A stretch of 64,000 nt of DNA from Molossus alvarezi (GCA_037176705.1 CM073886.1:123159001-123223000); one strand, 5' to 3'. Numbered from the stretch's first letter, positions 32,206-44,512 are shown. Notes: generated from the letters alone by a model not told the origin. Numbers and translations are program-made.

Positions 32206-33789
32206 TTGACAGCATCTACTAGGGCCTTGATAAATGTTCTCAAGTGGACTGATTAGTCAAGGTTCATTTATTTCAAAGATTCTCTTCATCCAGGTCCATT
32301 TATAGCCTTCTATTTATTCTCCACTCAGTTCTCTCCTTTCTATATTTTTTTATTGGCTGTGTCTAAGATGCTGATTGAAAACCAAAACAGCACAACTGTG
32401 GGATATTCCCAAATACCTGTTCTAGGAGGCCCGGGACAGCCGTGATCCAGAATACGCACAACAGGTAGCAATTGTGCATTAATTGACTCACATATTGATG
32501 GTCTGTTGTTTTGCCTCGTGACCTTCTGGTAAACATTCGTTCGTTTGTGAATTTCAGGCCTGATAGTTCAATTTTTTCTTGCTCTTTTTTTCTCTTCATT
32601 CTCCTGACTTTTGGCTTTTTTTCCTACCTACAAGTAGACATAGGAGGAACTAAAATCAGTAGAATGAGGGCTGATGGGGTAGATATGCTTTTCTGAACCG
32701 ATATGTGTGTGTGTGTGTGTACACACATATTTTTGAAGGGGGTTGGAGCTAGGAAAAATGAAACCCTCTCCTCTCTTCCTCTTTATTGTCGATGAACTGT
32801 GTCCCAACACCAAATCCACGATATCTATCTGTGCACTTCGGCCTGTGACAACGGGAGTTTAGTCTTTTCCAGGGAGGGTGCATCCACCATGGACCCGCCT
32901 GTCTGCATTCACAGTACGCTCTGCAGAGCGGCACCTGACTGTAGCTGGGACAGCAAGCGCAGCCGTGACTCACACTGTCAGGCCCAGACGGTTGGCAAGC
33001 CGAGGTCGCTCGATCCCATGTGCCCACCGCCTCTGGTATCCTGACTTGTTTAAACCCTGGTGGACGAAATAGTTGACAGTGAGAAGAGTCAGGCACGAAT
33101 GAACACACTAGGCTCTGTGCTTCTTCGTTGCTGACCCTTCTTTGGTGACCACTCTGCTCAAGTGACAGAGAAATCTCAGGTTCAACCTTGGGCACGTTTT
33201 CTTTGGCTTCACTTGTGACACCTCTGCAAATAGATGTTAGCACTCTGCAACTTTGAAAAATACCAGGAATACACATTTCTCCACGAACCCAGGAAATGCT
33301 CGGTATTGGAGCATGACCCGAATTCCGCAGCTCTTCTCACGGAGAGCCCGTGTGCACGGCCTCCCGGCTGGGGCATCCCGGGCCTCTCCAGCTCGGGGCT
33401 GCAGGTGGCCACCTGGAGGGGATCAGCATCAGCTCAGCAACAAGTGCGGGGAGGAGCCCAATTCAGGCCGAAACAGGAGACACGTTCCCCACCTGCGCCG
33501 ACCTGTGTGAAGGAAACCTGGCTGCACGGAATGGACCGAAGGAGAGGTGAGGCTCGTCCACAGATTCTGGTGGGGCAAGTGGGAGCTGAGCGACACGCTG
33601 CTCAGGAATGCGGCTCCCGTAGTGCGATCCGGCCGTGCCATCTGAGTTCCCCGGGGCAGGGAGTCAGTACAGCCCATCCTTGTTCAAAATCAAAGGCAGG
33701 CAAAACACAGGAAGAAGCAGTTCACCTAGGAGGAAACGTGTGTGGCTGCCAAACGTATTGCAGAACGAGCTACCATGGTTGTTAGGAGG
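32206..33789. other. Unassigned DNA
   Basis: 1.6 kb without a recognised repeat or gene. The 183-codon frame at 33234-33785 and the 175-codon frame at 32749-33276 have no recognisable domain. Confidence 0.45.
32700..32731. repeat. (TG)8 in an imperfect palindrome
   Basis: An 'atatgtgtgt' run of TG repeats meets 'acacacatat', so the outer bases pair into a hairpin of about 10 bp. Short microsatellite. Confidence 0.85.
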
Positions 33790-34320
33790 GAAATGCAAGT
33801 GGAAACTACAGAAGTTGCCTTTTGCTCCTCAGATCAGGTAGAAAATGCCTGACGCTACCAAGGGATGGTTCGAACGTCGATCGCCGGGAAGCCGTGTGCC
33901 CTGCTGGTGGGGTACATTGGCTCCAGCACTCAGAGAAAAGTGTGGCGTTACTAGTGGAGGTGAAGATGTGCGTTCCCTGGTCCCAGGGAGGCCACTCGTA
34001 GAGCAAGCCTCACTCAGTGCAGAGGAGATGTGCAGGTGGGCATTTGGAGGGAGATCATTTGTCCGGGGAATGGAAATAACAGTGTCTGTCAACAGTGCAC
34101 AGATACATTGTGGCATCTTCACACAATGGAGTACTAGACAGGTGGTGAAAATGAGCAAGTGCTACAAGCTTCAACATGAATGTTAGTAGAACAGAAGCCA
34201 CTTGTAGGCCAATGCATACAGGATGATATTACTGATACAAAGTTAAAAGCAAGCAAAATACCACATAATTTTGGGGGATCCATATATATGCATATAACAA
34301 AAGTATAAGGAAATGCACGA
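33790..34320 (+). mobile_element. Old L1 (L1M-type) ORF2/3' fragment
   Basis: From 33845 the text runs 'tggtggggtacattggctcc'-like, then 'aatggaaataacagtg', 'cacacaatggagtactagac' and 'tacaggatgatattactgat', ending 'gcatataacaaaagtataag'. This matches the L1 ORF2 C-terminus and adjoining 3' UTR in sense. It is decayed, and the left boundary is vague. Confidence 0.6.
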
Positions 34321-34475
34321 GCCCTGGCCAGGTGGTTCAGTTGGTTGAGTATCATCCTGCACACCAAAGGTTGTGGGTTCGATTCCTGGTCAGGGCACAT
34401 ACATAAGTGGTGGGTTCAATCCTGGGTCAGGGTACATACGGGAGGCAACTGATTGATGTCTTTCTTTCACATTAA

Positions 34476-34515
<40 letters not shown>

Positions 34516-34588
34516 TGTGTGTGTGTGTGTGTCTCTCTCAAATCAATAAACATTGTTGGCTGAGGATTAAACAAAATAAAAATAAAAA
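34321..34588 (+). mobile_element. Ves SINE with expanded microsatellite
   Basis: Head 'gccctggccaggtggttcag' with B-box 'gtgggttcgattcctggtc', no clear TSD. The usual (CT)n is replaced or interrupted by a compound (GT)(GA)(GT) repeat at about 34477-34533. The tail includes 'aatcaataaacattg' (AATAAA) and an A-rich end. Inserted in or beside an old L1. Confidence 0.92.
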
Positions 34589-35330
34589 CCACAATGAGAT
34601 ATTACCTCACATCTGTTAGGATGGCCTCTGTCACCCTCACCCCAAAAAGAACCCCACAAAACAGCAAATGCTGACAAGGATGTGGAGAAATGGGAATGTT
34701 TGCACATTGTTGATTAGATTCTGAAATTTTGCAGCCATTATGGAAAACAGTATGGGTGTCTAAAGAATTAAATATAGAACCACCATATAATCCAGCAATG
34801 CCACTTCTGAGTATAGAGCCAAAGGAATCGAAAACCAGATCTCGAAGAGGTATTTGCACACCCACATTCACTACAACATTCTTCATAATAATTAAGATTA
34901 GGGAAGCATCTTAAACATCCGCCAGTGGATGAATGGATAAAGCAAATGTGGTATATTCTGGCCATGGAAAAATGGCCTTAAAAATGAAATCCCAGCAGGT
35001 GTTACAACGTGGAAGAACTCAAGGATGTTGTGCTAAGGTAAATAAGCCAGTTACAAAAAGACAAGCACTGCAGGATTCCACTTCAATGAGGGGTCTAAAG
35101 TAATCCAACTCATAGAAGCAGAAAGTAGAAGGGTGGTTGCCAGGGGCTGGGGGAGGGGAAAACAGGAGTTGTTCAATAGGAGTAGAGTTTCAGTAAAGCA
35201 AGATGGGGAAGTCCTAGAGATCTCTTGTGTAACATTGTGTGTGGCATATGGTTAGAAACTGTGCTGTGTACTTAGACATTGTTAAGAGGGTAAATTTATG
35301 TTGCATTTTGTGGCAGGGGGGAGTTAAAAT
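34589..35330 (+). mobile_element. Old L1 (L1M-type) 3' end
   Basis: Sense ORF2 end and 3' UTR: 'aatgagatattacctcacat', 'gctgacaaggatgtggagaa', 'atataatccagcaatgccac', 'ggataaagcaaatgtggtat', 'aagcagaaagtagaagggtg', 'gttgccaggggctgggggag' and 'ggtaaatttatgttgcattt'. Many stops and indels. It is a second L1 3' end next to that at 33790-34320. Confidence 0.85.
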
Positions 35331-36349
35331 CACAGTTGAAAAACAAAAACAGGATGACAGCAAGGGCCAGAGTGTTGGGACAACTTGCGCAGGGCCGTGA
35401 GCTAGCTGGGGCTGGGACTAGGTCTGGAGCTGGCCGAGTCCAGGTCACTGGCCTTCCCCCCACCTCTTGCCACCTCTCCTTGTCTTGAAAACCATTTTTT
35501 AACCCCATTTCAGAGATGTGACCAGCCTTTAGCAGTGATCGCTCCAGAAGAGAATCAGCTCTGTTGAACAGCGAAGTCTCTCCTTGAAGTGTTCGCTTCT
35601 GTCTTGCGGAGGCTCGCCCACAAACTTCCCCAGGTTTGAAATGAGGTCCTGATTTCACTGGAGCTGACGCGACGTACACTCTCGGCCTCCGCTGTCCTTC
35701 GAGTGCGGAGCTCGCGGTCCCTCGGAGCAGTCCGGGTCCGTGCTTTGCTGCGGATGAAACAACGGCTGTGTTACAGGGAGGACAGGTGGGTCCCCGGAGG
35801 GGCAAGGACTTGCCTAACGTCGCAGCACCACCCTTGAGGGGACCGAACTTGAAGTTCGAGTTACTTAAAACTTCTCCCCATCCTCCTCCCTGCAGAGGGC
35901 CATTGTCTTTAGTGTGGAAAGTGATTCAAATACGGAAATGTGGCCGCGTCAGTACCGCAGGCCCCCTTCGCCCTTGGGAGTGACCTCCTTGCCACCAGCC
36001 TCCGTGATACTCAAGTCTGGAGGATCTGTGGGAAAGTCTAAGGCATGCCCCTGATTCTAAGGACACCGTGCTGCAGACTGGCATAGCGTGGGGCTGACTG
36101 AGAATCGAGGTGAGAGGGAACGGGAAAGGCCCCCCCAGAGGGGGACCAACCTGGGCATGTTGGCAACAAGCCCCTGCAGAGGGGAGTGAAAGGCCAAAGG
36201 GTCCCGGTCATAATTCAGCCTTCTGTGGCAGTCCTATTTCACTGTCCTGAGCATGTCCCAGGCCCCGAGGGTGTCAGGGCTGCCCTCTCAGGGCCCACCT
36301 GCCCAGCATGGGCCACAGTTGGGCAGACAGCCCCTTCTGGGGGTTGGGG
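35331..36349. other. Unassigned, CpG-bearing unique DNA
   Basis: 35590-35730 holds a cluster of CpGs. The minus-strand frame at 35296-35805 is unrecognised. No promoter element or exon can be supported. Confidence 0.4.
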
Positions 36350-36374
36350 CTGGGCACTGGGCACTGGGCACTGG
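36350..36374. repeat. Heptamer tandem repeat (CTGGGCA)3
   Basis: 'gctgggcactgggcactggg' continuing 'cactgg' gives three and a part copies of a 7-mer. Short. Confidence 0.9.
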
Positions 36375-37679
36375 CCTCCTGGTTCAGCTCAGGTTCTCAG
36401 CTCAGAGAAGGAGGCTGCCAGTTGTTTACACCGTTTTCCCTGATGACTTGCTTCCCTTCTGAACTCGTCCCAGCTGGGTTCCAAGAAAAACACCACTCTG
36501 CAAAACTCTGAGGCAGCCGCTTCCCAGGGATCCAGGCCGAGGGCTCCCCAGCACCCTGCTCCTTCCTCCTTGGGGCCTATGGGCCGAGGGAACCCCAAGC
36601 CCCTGCCCGTGGGGGGCGAGGGCCTTCTGGCACCCTTGGGCCCCTGTGATCTGAGTGTTTGCGGGGCAGCTCTGCCTCCCAAGGGCCAGGGATCTCCCGC
36701 CTTGATTCCTCACCCTGGGGGGTGCTGACCCCCCTCCGGGCCTCCAGCCTGACCTCTGGGTCCTGGGTGTTGGCCCGGATTTATGACCCTGAGCTGCGCT
36801 TTATCTCTTCGGGAAGTAAACGTTTTGGTTGGGAAGTTTTTCAATTTCCTCCTGGCCTGGACCAAACTGCTCAGATTTCCAAGGGCAGATCCCCTCTCCT
36901 GCTGGGTCCTCGTGCACTGGGGTGTGCTCGGACCCTGGCTCCGCCTGCACCAGGCGGTGGGCGGGCAGCAGCAGACCCGGCCTAACTGCGGGCTCGCGCC
37001 CTGTCCTGGGCACAGGCACAGACCTCCCCAGAAGGTAGCGAGGGCATGATGATGGCTGTCCCTCAGTGTCCCCTGTGAGTCTGCCACAGTCCCTGGGCAG
37101 GGCCAGAACCAGCGCTGCGACATTGTACGGTGGACGGGACAGGGAAGCGTGAATCTCGTCCTCTCGCTGGTGACAGTCCTGCAGCCCGACAGCGTCGTCC
37201 CCAGTGCCGCACACGGGGCTTCCCACCCGTAACACGGCTCCTGTCTTCCCGGCCAAGACGTTTCATCCAGTGACACCCACATTTTTCTTTCTCCTCCGTG
37301 TGATCCCCTCCTGCTAACCCTTACTCACCCTCCCACGCAGTGTTCCCTCCTAGCCTGTGGCCCGACACCGTGTCATTTGAAAGTCAGGGAAAGCAGTACA
37401 GTCGGGGCATCCCTTTTATACCTTCGTGAATACCTTCCGTTTGGATGGGCCCTTTTATCCTGAACCTCTTCACCCACTTCATATCCCGGGATAACTTCAC
37501 CCACCACTGAAGTACCGCCAGCCGGCTCAGGAGGGTAAGTGGCAGCTGTCGCTGTGTTTAGGGCAGGAAGTGAAGAAGAACATGATCTTCAATTAAAACT
37601 GCAGGGGGAATTCAGCGAGACAGCAGGGTTTGATGGAGACTGATGGCCCGGGAGATCAGCCGGGCTGAGCCCTGTTCCC
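36375..37679. other. GC-rich unassigned DNA
   Basis: Overlapping frames on both strands at 36659-37282 (up to 190 codons) reflect high GC with few stops. None shows a recognisable domain. Confidence 0.45.
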
Positions 37680-37835
37680 AGCGCCGCCACCAGCTCCCCG
37701 GGGGTGACCTTGGGCCTGTCACTAAAACCTCCTGGGCCTACGTTTCATCTGAAAAATGGTGGTGATGATACCTGCGTCCTCTCTGGGATAGCCACGAGGA
37801 TTAGGGAGATTAGGGACACGTACGGGGCTCTTTTG
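37680..37835 (+). mobile_element. MIR SINE relic
   Basis: 'ggtgaccttgggcctgtcac', 'taaaacctcctgggcctacg', 'tttcatctgaaaaatggtgg', 'tgatgatacctgcgtcctct' and 'gaggattagggagatt' are sense MIR in order. Confidence 0.68.
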
Positions 37836-38499
37836 ATCCCTTCAAAGTCAGAGCAAAGGATGGATGGGTGCAGAGAGCGGTCTTAGGTGGAGTGGGACCA
37901 TCTGCCAGTTACAGGATGTGATTTGAGGTGTAATGAAAAGGCCACAGGAGTCGCGATGCCTCCCGGACCAGCCTGCAGAGCTACTCTGACATGCTAGAGG
38001 GCTGGAAGAGAGCAGCCTAAACGTATTTGCGACAAATGTGCCACGGGGTGGCAGGGGGACGGTGTGTCCACAGCCTCTCTCGAGTGCTAGTGCCCCAGGA
38101 GAAAGGGGCCCTGAGGACTGAGGCCCTAGGACAGTTATTGGAGGAAAGCTTAGTACACAGAACAACAGGGCTGTGGCCAGGGACTTGGAGGGGAGGGGAG
38201 TGGCGTTCCGGAATCTGGTGGACAAACACTCTGGTCGATGTTATTAGTGGCAGTCAGATGGCCTTCCCGGGGTGCTGCTGTCGGACGTCGTCCTCTCCGT
38301 GAGACACCGTCAGCATCATTTCTTACCAGCCTTTGCTCTGTGTGGCCCTGGTTATGTTATACATGTATGTCCATGGCACCAGGAAGGAGTGAGTGGTCCT
38401 GGGGGAGCCATGGTGACAGGGACGACTGGGTGGCTGCCAGGATCATCTCTTACCTTTGCACCAGCACACGCCTGTCAGGGCGCAGGCATCAGACCAGGG
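37836..38499. other. Unassigned DNA
   Basis: No gene or repeat recognised. Confidence 0.45.
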
Positions 38500-38625
38500 A
38501 GGGTGACGGAGTCCAAGGCTCGAGTTGGAGCCCCAGCTCTATCCCTTTGCTCTGGAACCTTGAATCCTTGAGCTTCCTGGGACCCGGTCCTGTTACCCAA
38601 AAAAGAAAGATGATAGACCGACTTC
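38500..38625 (+). mobile_element. MIR SINE relic
   Basis: 'agttggagccccagctctat', 'ccctttgctctggaaccttg', 'aatccttgagcttcctggga' and 'aaaagaaagatgatagac' resemble the sense MIR tRNA-like and core part. Confidence 0.5.
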
Positions 38626-38719
38626 CTAGTGCTTTCTAAGGACCCGATGAAGAGGTGCCACGTGGAAACGCCCCGTGTCTACGGCAGCGGGCTGCACAGT
38701 TGGGAGACGTGGTCTCAGT

Positions 38720-39050
38720 CAGGACAGGCCGGGTTATGCTTCAGTAACAAGTAAGTCATTGGTAGCAGCTCCAACATCCAGTGGCTGCAAGCGGCCAAGG
38801 CTGCTGTTTTACGCCTGCTGCAGGTCAGCCCAGCTCGTTTAGTCACTCCGGGACACATGCTATGGGACAGCCACCAGGCACTGGCCAGAGGAGAAAAAGA
38901 ACATGGTGACATCCTTGAGCCTTCTGCTTCTATTTCATCAGCCCAAGGGAGTCACACACATACTGACTTCAAGTGGGCAGGGGCGCGCCATTCTGTCGCG
39001 TGCTGGGAGGAGGCAGAGCTGGAGCATGTACTCACAGCCCCTCACAGGCA
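38720..39050. repeat. Ancient interspersed repeat, family unassigned
   Basis: 'gggttatgcttcagtaacaa', 'gtggctgcaagcggc', 'gctgttttacgcctgctgca' and 'actgacttcaagtgggcagg' share the layout of a recurrent old mammalian repeat ('gctagttatgctgcagtaac', 'gtggct', 'tttatttctcgctcatgc'), related in pattern to 517-690. Confidence 0.42.
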
Positions 39051-39664
39051 CAGTTGCTACTCCGCAGGCTGGAGAGGCGGGGCCCTGGCCTAGGAAGCGT
39101 ACCCAGAGCTCTCCTCCAGGTCCCTCCCCGAAGTTCCCAAAACATCTCCGCGGAGCCCACCGCTCCCCCTGCCCGGCTGCTCTCGGGCCCTCCTGTGTCC
39201 AGGCTGGGCAGCCCTAACGCCACCGCACGATCGCCTTTGCTAGAGGCTGGTGGTGAAACAACCCGAGGCCTCTCTCTCAGAGCCAGCGTGTTCTGATGTC
39301 CTCGGTGCCCGGCACCGGCGCCTCAGGACGACCTCTGCAGGCCGCGGCTAATGCACCTCGCTTGAATGGTGCTGGGAGGACGGCTCCCTTGCCTCCAGCT
39401 CCTTGTGCCAGATGCCCGCTGACCTTCCTGTGGCCCAAGCTCGGGTCTGTCCTTCCTGAGGAAGACACAGGCCAGCTCAGGTCAGAGTCAGCCCTTCTCA
39501 CCATCCCCTAGGACTGTTCTCCTGCCGGGGCACGGACATCCTCGTCTCCGGCATCCACAGATTCCTGGCCTGGCCCGAAACCCCCCTTTTTCCTCCAGAG
39601 TCATGTCCCCTTTCCTTGGACAGTTTACTTGGGGCCCTCAAAGAGGAAATAAAACAGTGTAATA
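39051..39664. other. Unassigned, CpG-bearing DNA
   Basis: 39110-39370 contains many CpGs and could be a small GC-rich patch. No exon or promoter supported. Confidence 0.4.
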
Positions 39665-39900
39665 TAACACTATTGGTAATAATAACTGTAATAGCTTACC
39701 ACATGCAAGGCTCTGTTCTGAGCACTTGACACATAGTAACTTAGTAAATGTTCGCAACAACCTAGGAGATACGGATTACTGAAATCCTCCTTGTAGACGT
39801 GAGGAGGAAACAGGCCCAGAGAGTTTAAGTAGGTTGCCCAGGTCACACAGCTAGTAAGTGGCAGAGTTGGAATTTAACTCGGGCAGTCTGACACATTACT
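39665..39900 (-). mobile_element. MIR SINE, near full length
   Basis: The best-preserved MIR here. It reads 'caaggctctgttctgagcac', 'ttgacacatagtaac', 'gaggaggaaacaggcccaga', 'gagtttaagtaggttgccca', 'ggtcacacagctagtaagtg' and 'gcagagttggaatttaactc' as a clean reverse complement. Confidence 0.9.
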
Positions 39901-41519
39901 TCCCATCATGCCAGTTAATTATACAGTGGTTGAGAGAGGTGGTTGAAGGTATAGACTGTACGGACTGTTGCCTGCTGAATGCTCATTTTGTGGATGGAGG
40001 CGAGATAACATTCCCGGAGTATTATGAGGCCGTGACTGCCCCCCGGTGGTCATTAGTGAGCATTGCCACTCAGAGTGAACTGAAGAAAACCTACTGGCAA
40101 CCGGCTTTACAGGAAAATTCAAAGGGCAACTGGCAAATAAACCTGCAGCTTCCACGCAGCAGTGGCACTGACTATTTCTTTCCCTCTGGTTTGGTGTGTT
40201 TGACATTTGCTTCTTTTTCCCTTGGGAAAAAAAGGGGGGGGGGATAAAAAGCAGTCCTCCAGCTCTGTGAGAACAAGCAGAGGAAAACCACAATTATGCA
40301 GCTATCAAATAACAAGTGTATGTGTTTATTGTCATGGGAATTGTTGTGTAGCGTAGATGCCCAGGAAATGTCATCCTAAACGGACGAGAGCGAGCACAGT
40401 TCCAGTTGTTTACAGCTAAGTTAGGGTAACGTGCTTTCCTGCATTAATCAGGGTTCTCTTCCACTATAGGACGCTGCGTGCAAACAGATTCTCCTCTTTG
40501 AAGGTCAGTCGTTTTGGACTGTCTTTGTCCAAGTGGACGTTTGAGGTCATGTTCAGTTTGATGTGGGCAGACGGAGGGGGCCGGGGCTGCCTTGGCTGTC
40601 ATCAGGTGCTTCGGCCAGCAAAGCAGATTTCAGCAGTGACCCCTCTTCGTGGGGCAACCTGGCTGGAGGGCCCCTCGCACAAGGTGATCCTGCCCAGTAC
40701 TTTATGGGGAGGAGGAGGGAGAGGGACGGAGTTCACCACCTGCTGCCACAGAAATCCAATCCTGGAGGCTGTGCCTGAGGACTGCCCAGATGGCCCCTGG
40801 TAACAGGTGGGTGACCTGTGCAGGCGTGGCTCCTGGCGGTTGGGTTTTCAGCCCCCAGACAGAATCCTCGGCATCCGCACTTCTGAACTTGGGTGCTTAA
40901 AGTTTCCCTTCTCGAGAAGGTTGAGCAAGTCATGTGTGCACAGCAGTTAACCCTCCAGCAGCGATTCCTGTACTGATCAGAGCTCTTCTGTGTATTTTTT
41001 GTCCCCTGGCCACACACCTCACTTATATAAATGTGGAAAATCACAAGAAAACTGCTGATAGGAAGACTTAGTAAGGAGACCTACTTTCAGGACACACTTT
41101 AGGACGTGTACATACTCAGCCCCACCCGCATGCCGTGCTGGACCATGTATGTCCATACCCTGCCCTTGGGTAACTTTTCCTCGTCCGTGCCCATGCCCGG
41201 ATCACCACCTCGATATGGGCTGCTTGCACCTCCCTTTCCTTACTGCTGCCTGGGGTCCTGACTGCCCAATGGATGCCCATCCTTTGTGCCCCCAGCCCCT
41301 GCATGTTCAAAGCCGATGCAAGCATCCTGTCTCTGGAGGTGCCACCTCTTGACTTCTTGACCCTTCAATGGCCTCCACTCCCGCTGTGGTCCAGCTGAGG
41401 ACCTCCGCCTTCAATTTTCTCTCATGCTCTGTCCCACCAGTGGGGTCACTTGCCGATGTCTGTTACATCTGCTTTCTTCTTCCTGTTGCCTACCCTGACC
41501 TCCCTGCCGGCACCGTGTA
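39901..41519. other. Unassigned unique DNA
   Basis: No gene recognised. A CTCF-like site at 40036 is listed separately. The frame at 40498-40803 is unrecognised. Confidence 0.45.
40036..40049 (-). promoter_or_regulatory. Candidate CTCF core site
   Basis: The complement of 'ctgccccccggtgg' reads CCACCGGGGGGCAG, differing from CCASYAGRKGGCRS at one position. Points left. Inference. Confidence 0.33.
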
Positions 41520-41745
41520 ATGGACGAGAATGGGTTTCGGAGCCAGACCCGGGTCCAGATCCCAGCTGCATTGTTTATTAGATGCATGAATGTGAACGTC
41601 TTATTTAATTTGTTCGGTCCTCATCTGTAAAATGCTAACAAATACTATGTACCTCCTAAGGTTGATTACGAGTCCAGGGGGATAACATCGGTCAAACGCT
41701 TGGCACACGGTGGATGCTCAAATGTGTATTCTTTCTCCTTCCTTT
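41520..41745 (+). mobile_element. MIR SINE relic
   Basis: 'gggtttcggagccagacccg', 'ggtccagatcccagctgcat', 'tcggtcctcatctgtaaaat', 'tacctcctaaggttgattac' and 'cttggcacacggtggatgct' form a near full-length sense MIR. Confidence 0.82.
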
Positions 41746-41834
41746 CATTCAGGCCTTGCTGGTTCTCACCAGGGCTAATGTGGTAGCATCCTAAGTAGTC
41801 CTTGCTTCTTCGCTCTCAATCACAAGTGTCGCTC

Positions 41835-41950
41835 GAATAGGCACTATTTGCTGGGCACTGGGCTCATCATCAGGAAAAGAAACATTAAAAAATGCACAAG
41901 GTCCTGCCTGCATGAAGCTCACAATCCAACAGAGAAAGTAAAATTCTCTC
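41835..41950 (-). mobile_element. L2/MIR-type relic
   Basis: 'gaataggcactatttgctgg', 'gcactgggctcatcatcagg' and 'tcctgcctgcatgaagctca' match the reverse L2 3' end ('atgtgccaggcactg', 'gggatacag', 'cctcatggagcttac'). Confidence 0.5.
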
Positions 41951-44248
41951 CTTCCGGGGATTTATTTTCCCTCTTCTGCCCAGCTACTCTCGCTAAGGCC
42001 CAGGTCACATCATGTTATTTCCCTGCTCAAGACTGTCAGTGGTTCCCCAGGTCCCATCTCAATGGACAGATACTTCTTTCCCTTGTACCCACGCCCTCCT
42101 TAGTTACTAAGGTCCTTACCTCCTTGTGTAGCTTCTCCCCCACAAACCCCTTCCTTTCTGTGCAGGCAGAACTACTCACCAATTCTGCAATCTAGAAAAC
42201 ACTTGGCCTTTTTAAAAAATACCGGTCACTGAAACATCCTTTCTGTTTTGGAGAAATCCCCCCTGACTGCAGATCTTGGTGAGAGGCCGAAGTCCCTTCA
42301 CATGTAGGTGGACACACGCTCCTTCTCCCCGTCTGTGGATCTGGGGGCGCAGGCAGATGACCCAGGCTCCAGGGGTCCAAAACCCTCCTCAGGATTCTGA
42401 GCTCTGAAGGAGAGACACGGCATCAGATAAACAAAGTGTTTGTCTGAAGACATCGTAATGAAGACTATTTACAGAGGTGTGGGCAGGGCTAAGGAGGTTA
42501 AGAAAACTAACAGATGATGCTCAAACCAGTGCGTATCAGTGATCAGTGAGTACATCGTGCTGATTTTCCCAGAACATGATGAGAGAACCGAAGGGTGGGT
42601 GCGAAAGGGAAGAACCCCAGGACTCTGCCTCTCCTCTCTGCTGCTCCGGCCCCTGTAACTGTGGGGTGTTTGTAAGCAAGAGTGCCGCCCCCCGGGGAAC
42701 CGACAAGAGCCACGTGGACGTGGAAGCTGAGTGAGTCACCTGGATATTTTTGCTTCCACATCCCACTAGGTGAACAGAGAAAACAGGACATGCCGTGGGC
42801 TGCGGCAATTGACCCAGCTACCAAAAAAAAAAATAAGTTTGCCGTGAACACGGATGGAACTGGGGATCCCCTTCCTGGTGTTTCCTTCCAAGGTCGTCCC
42901 AGTCCCTCCAGCGACTTTCATTTCCCAGCTCTGGCTTTCTTGTTCCCCCGGCCTGAAGCTTGTAGTTTTCCCACTGGGCTCCTGGACACCACAAGTACCC
43001 CCCGGGGTGTGTCTGCTTCCCTCCCTGCCCCGAGCCTGCAGGGAGCCACTCTTCCTGGTCGGGACAATGCATCCAGTGCCTTCCATGGCAGAATCATCCC
43101 CCGGGAACAGGTGGGATTTTGACCGAACAGATAGACTGAGTAGAAGAGGGTGTTACCCAGATCGGGATGTGGAAATGGAATCGGTAGCTGACGTTGTCCT
43201 TTCGGTGGGGAGGTGTCTACTGATGTGTTTCCAGGGGAGTAGGGAGGCGAGGAGACGGACAGAGGAGCAGGAGAGGGAGGTCTGGCGTTTCGGGGAGCTG
43301 GCGGGCAGGACTGTGCTCTGTGTCCATCTCCTGCAGGTACTCGGAGAAGGAACCGCGTCGGCCGGGGAGCGTCTTCCTTGTGCGTCGGAGTGGAAGCCGG
43401 GGTTTGGTTCCCATCAGGGAAGCCAGAGTGGAGCAGACACGTCTTTGTCCCCGGGACTGTCCTGGGATCCGTGTAGGGAACACTCCACCCGGACGCTGGG
43501 GCAGGACTGCTTCTCTGCCTCTCGTGCATCTGCTCACGTCCATTGCTCGTCCTGAAAGCGTTTCTCCCCCTGCCTCTCAGCCCTCCTCCCGTGGGCGTGG
43601 CAGCTGTCCCCTTGCTTTCGGCCCCTGCGCCCCCCCCCCCCCCCCGCGCCCACTCTGCTAAGGGTGTGGGGAGCTGGGGCTTCGCGTCCGCTTCCCGGGC
43701 GATGCCCTTGCTGGTCGTCTGCCGCTTGGGCTCAACCCTGGGAGCCCTCGCTGGCTACTGGGGAGTGAGGAGGGCGGAGGACAAACCGTGCTGTTTCTTT
43801 GGGGGGTCTCTCCCCGGCACATAGTGACAGACCTCCCCAGGCTCTGGTGTCCTGAAGCAGGTGCACAGCAGCAGAGTCTCTTTCCTGGTCCCAGCAGCAG
43901 CATCACGGCCCCCTGGGCAACTCAGCACTGCCACATGGTGCTGCCCACAGGGACATGGCCCGTGGTCCCAGGACTGTTTCAGCTGCAGATGCTCTGCAGT
44001 CCCAGGTCTGGGAGGCACCGGCGGTGTGGGCGAGGGGGCTTCCGGCTGTGGGCTGCATCACCTCCTCTTTGTATCTGCAGCCAAACGGATCCCGTTTCTT
44101 CCTCCAGCTACAGATCTCTGGGTTGCCCGGCATTCCTGGTTTTGCTTTCTTGGCCCATTCAGTGTTTTCATAACTAATCCCCTGAATTAAATCCTCTATA
44201 TTAGAAATGTGTAGTTTGGTATGTGTTTCAGATTAGACTCAGAAAGAT
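41951..44248. other. GC-rich DNA with chance open frames
   Basis: Contains the longest frame of the window (42854-43555 plus, 233 codons) and its minus-strand overlap (42918-43529, 203 codons). Neither encodes a family I recognise, and frames occur on both strands at once. I read these as composition artefacts of stop-poor GC-rich sequence. A C16 run is at 43630-43645. Confidence 0.5.
43630..43645. repeat. Homopolymer C16
   Basis: Sixteen C in a row, flanked by CG-rich sequence. Error-prone in sequencing. Confidence 0.97.
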
Positions 44249-44264
44249 ACACTCCCATTCTTTA

Positions 44265-44495
44265 TTATTGTTTTTATAATCCTCACCTGAGGATATTTTT
44301 TTAATTGATTTTAGAAAGCGAGGGAGGGAGAGAGAGAAACATCAATATGAGAGAGAAATATCAATCAACTGCCTTCACAGGCCCCTGATCAGGGATTGAA
44401 CCGGCAACCTAGGTATGTACCCTGACTGGGAATTGAACCCATAACTTTTTGGGGCAGAGGGTGACACTCCAGCAATGAGGCCACCCGGCCAGGGC
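44265..44495 (-). mobile_element. Ves SINE, older copy
   Basis: Hairpin 'atcctcacctgaggat' at 44279-44294, (GA)n, then 'gggattgaaccggcaaccta' and 'ccacccggccagggc'. TSD 'acactcccattcttta' at 44249-44264 and, with one extra C, 44496-44512. Confidence 0.93.
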
Positions 44496-44512
44496 ACACT
44501 CCCCATTCTTTA

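Noticed and set aside
36710..37282. 190-codon minus-strand frame
   Set aside because: GC-rich region with overlapping open frames on both strands and no recognised domain.
42854..43555. Longest open frame (233 codons, plus strand) and its 203-codon minus-strand partner at 42918-43529
   Set aside because: GC-rich, frames open on both strands, no family domain or clear splice context. Most likely stop-poor composition.
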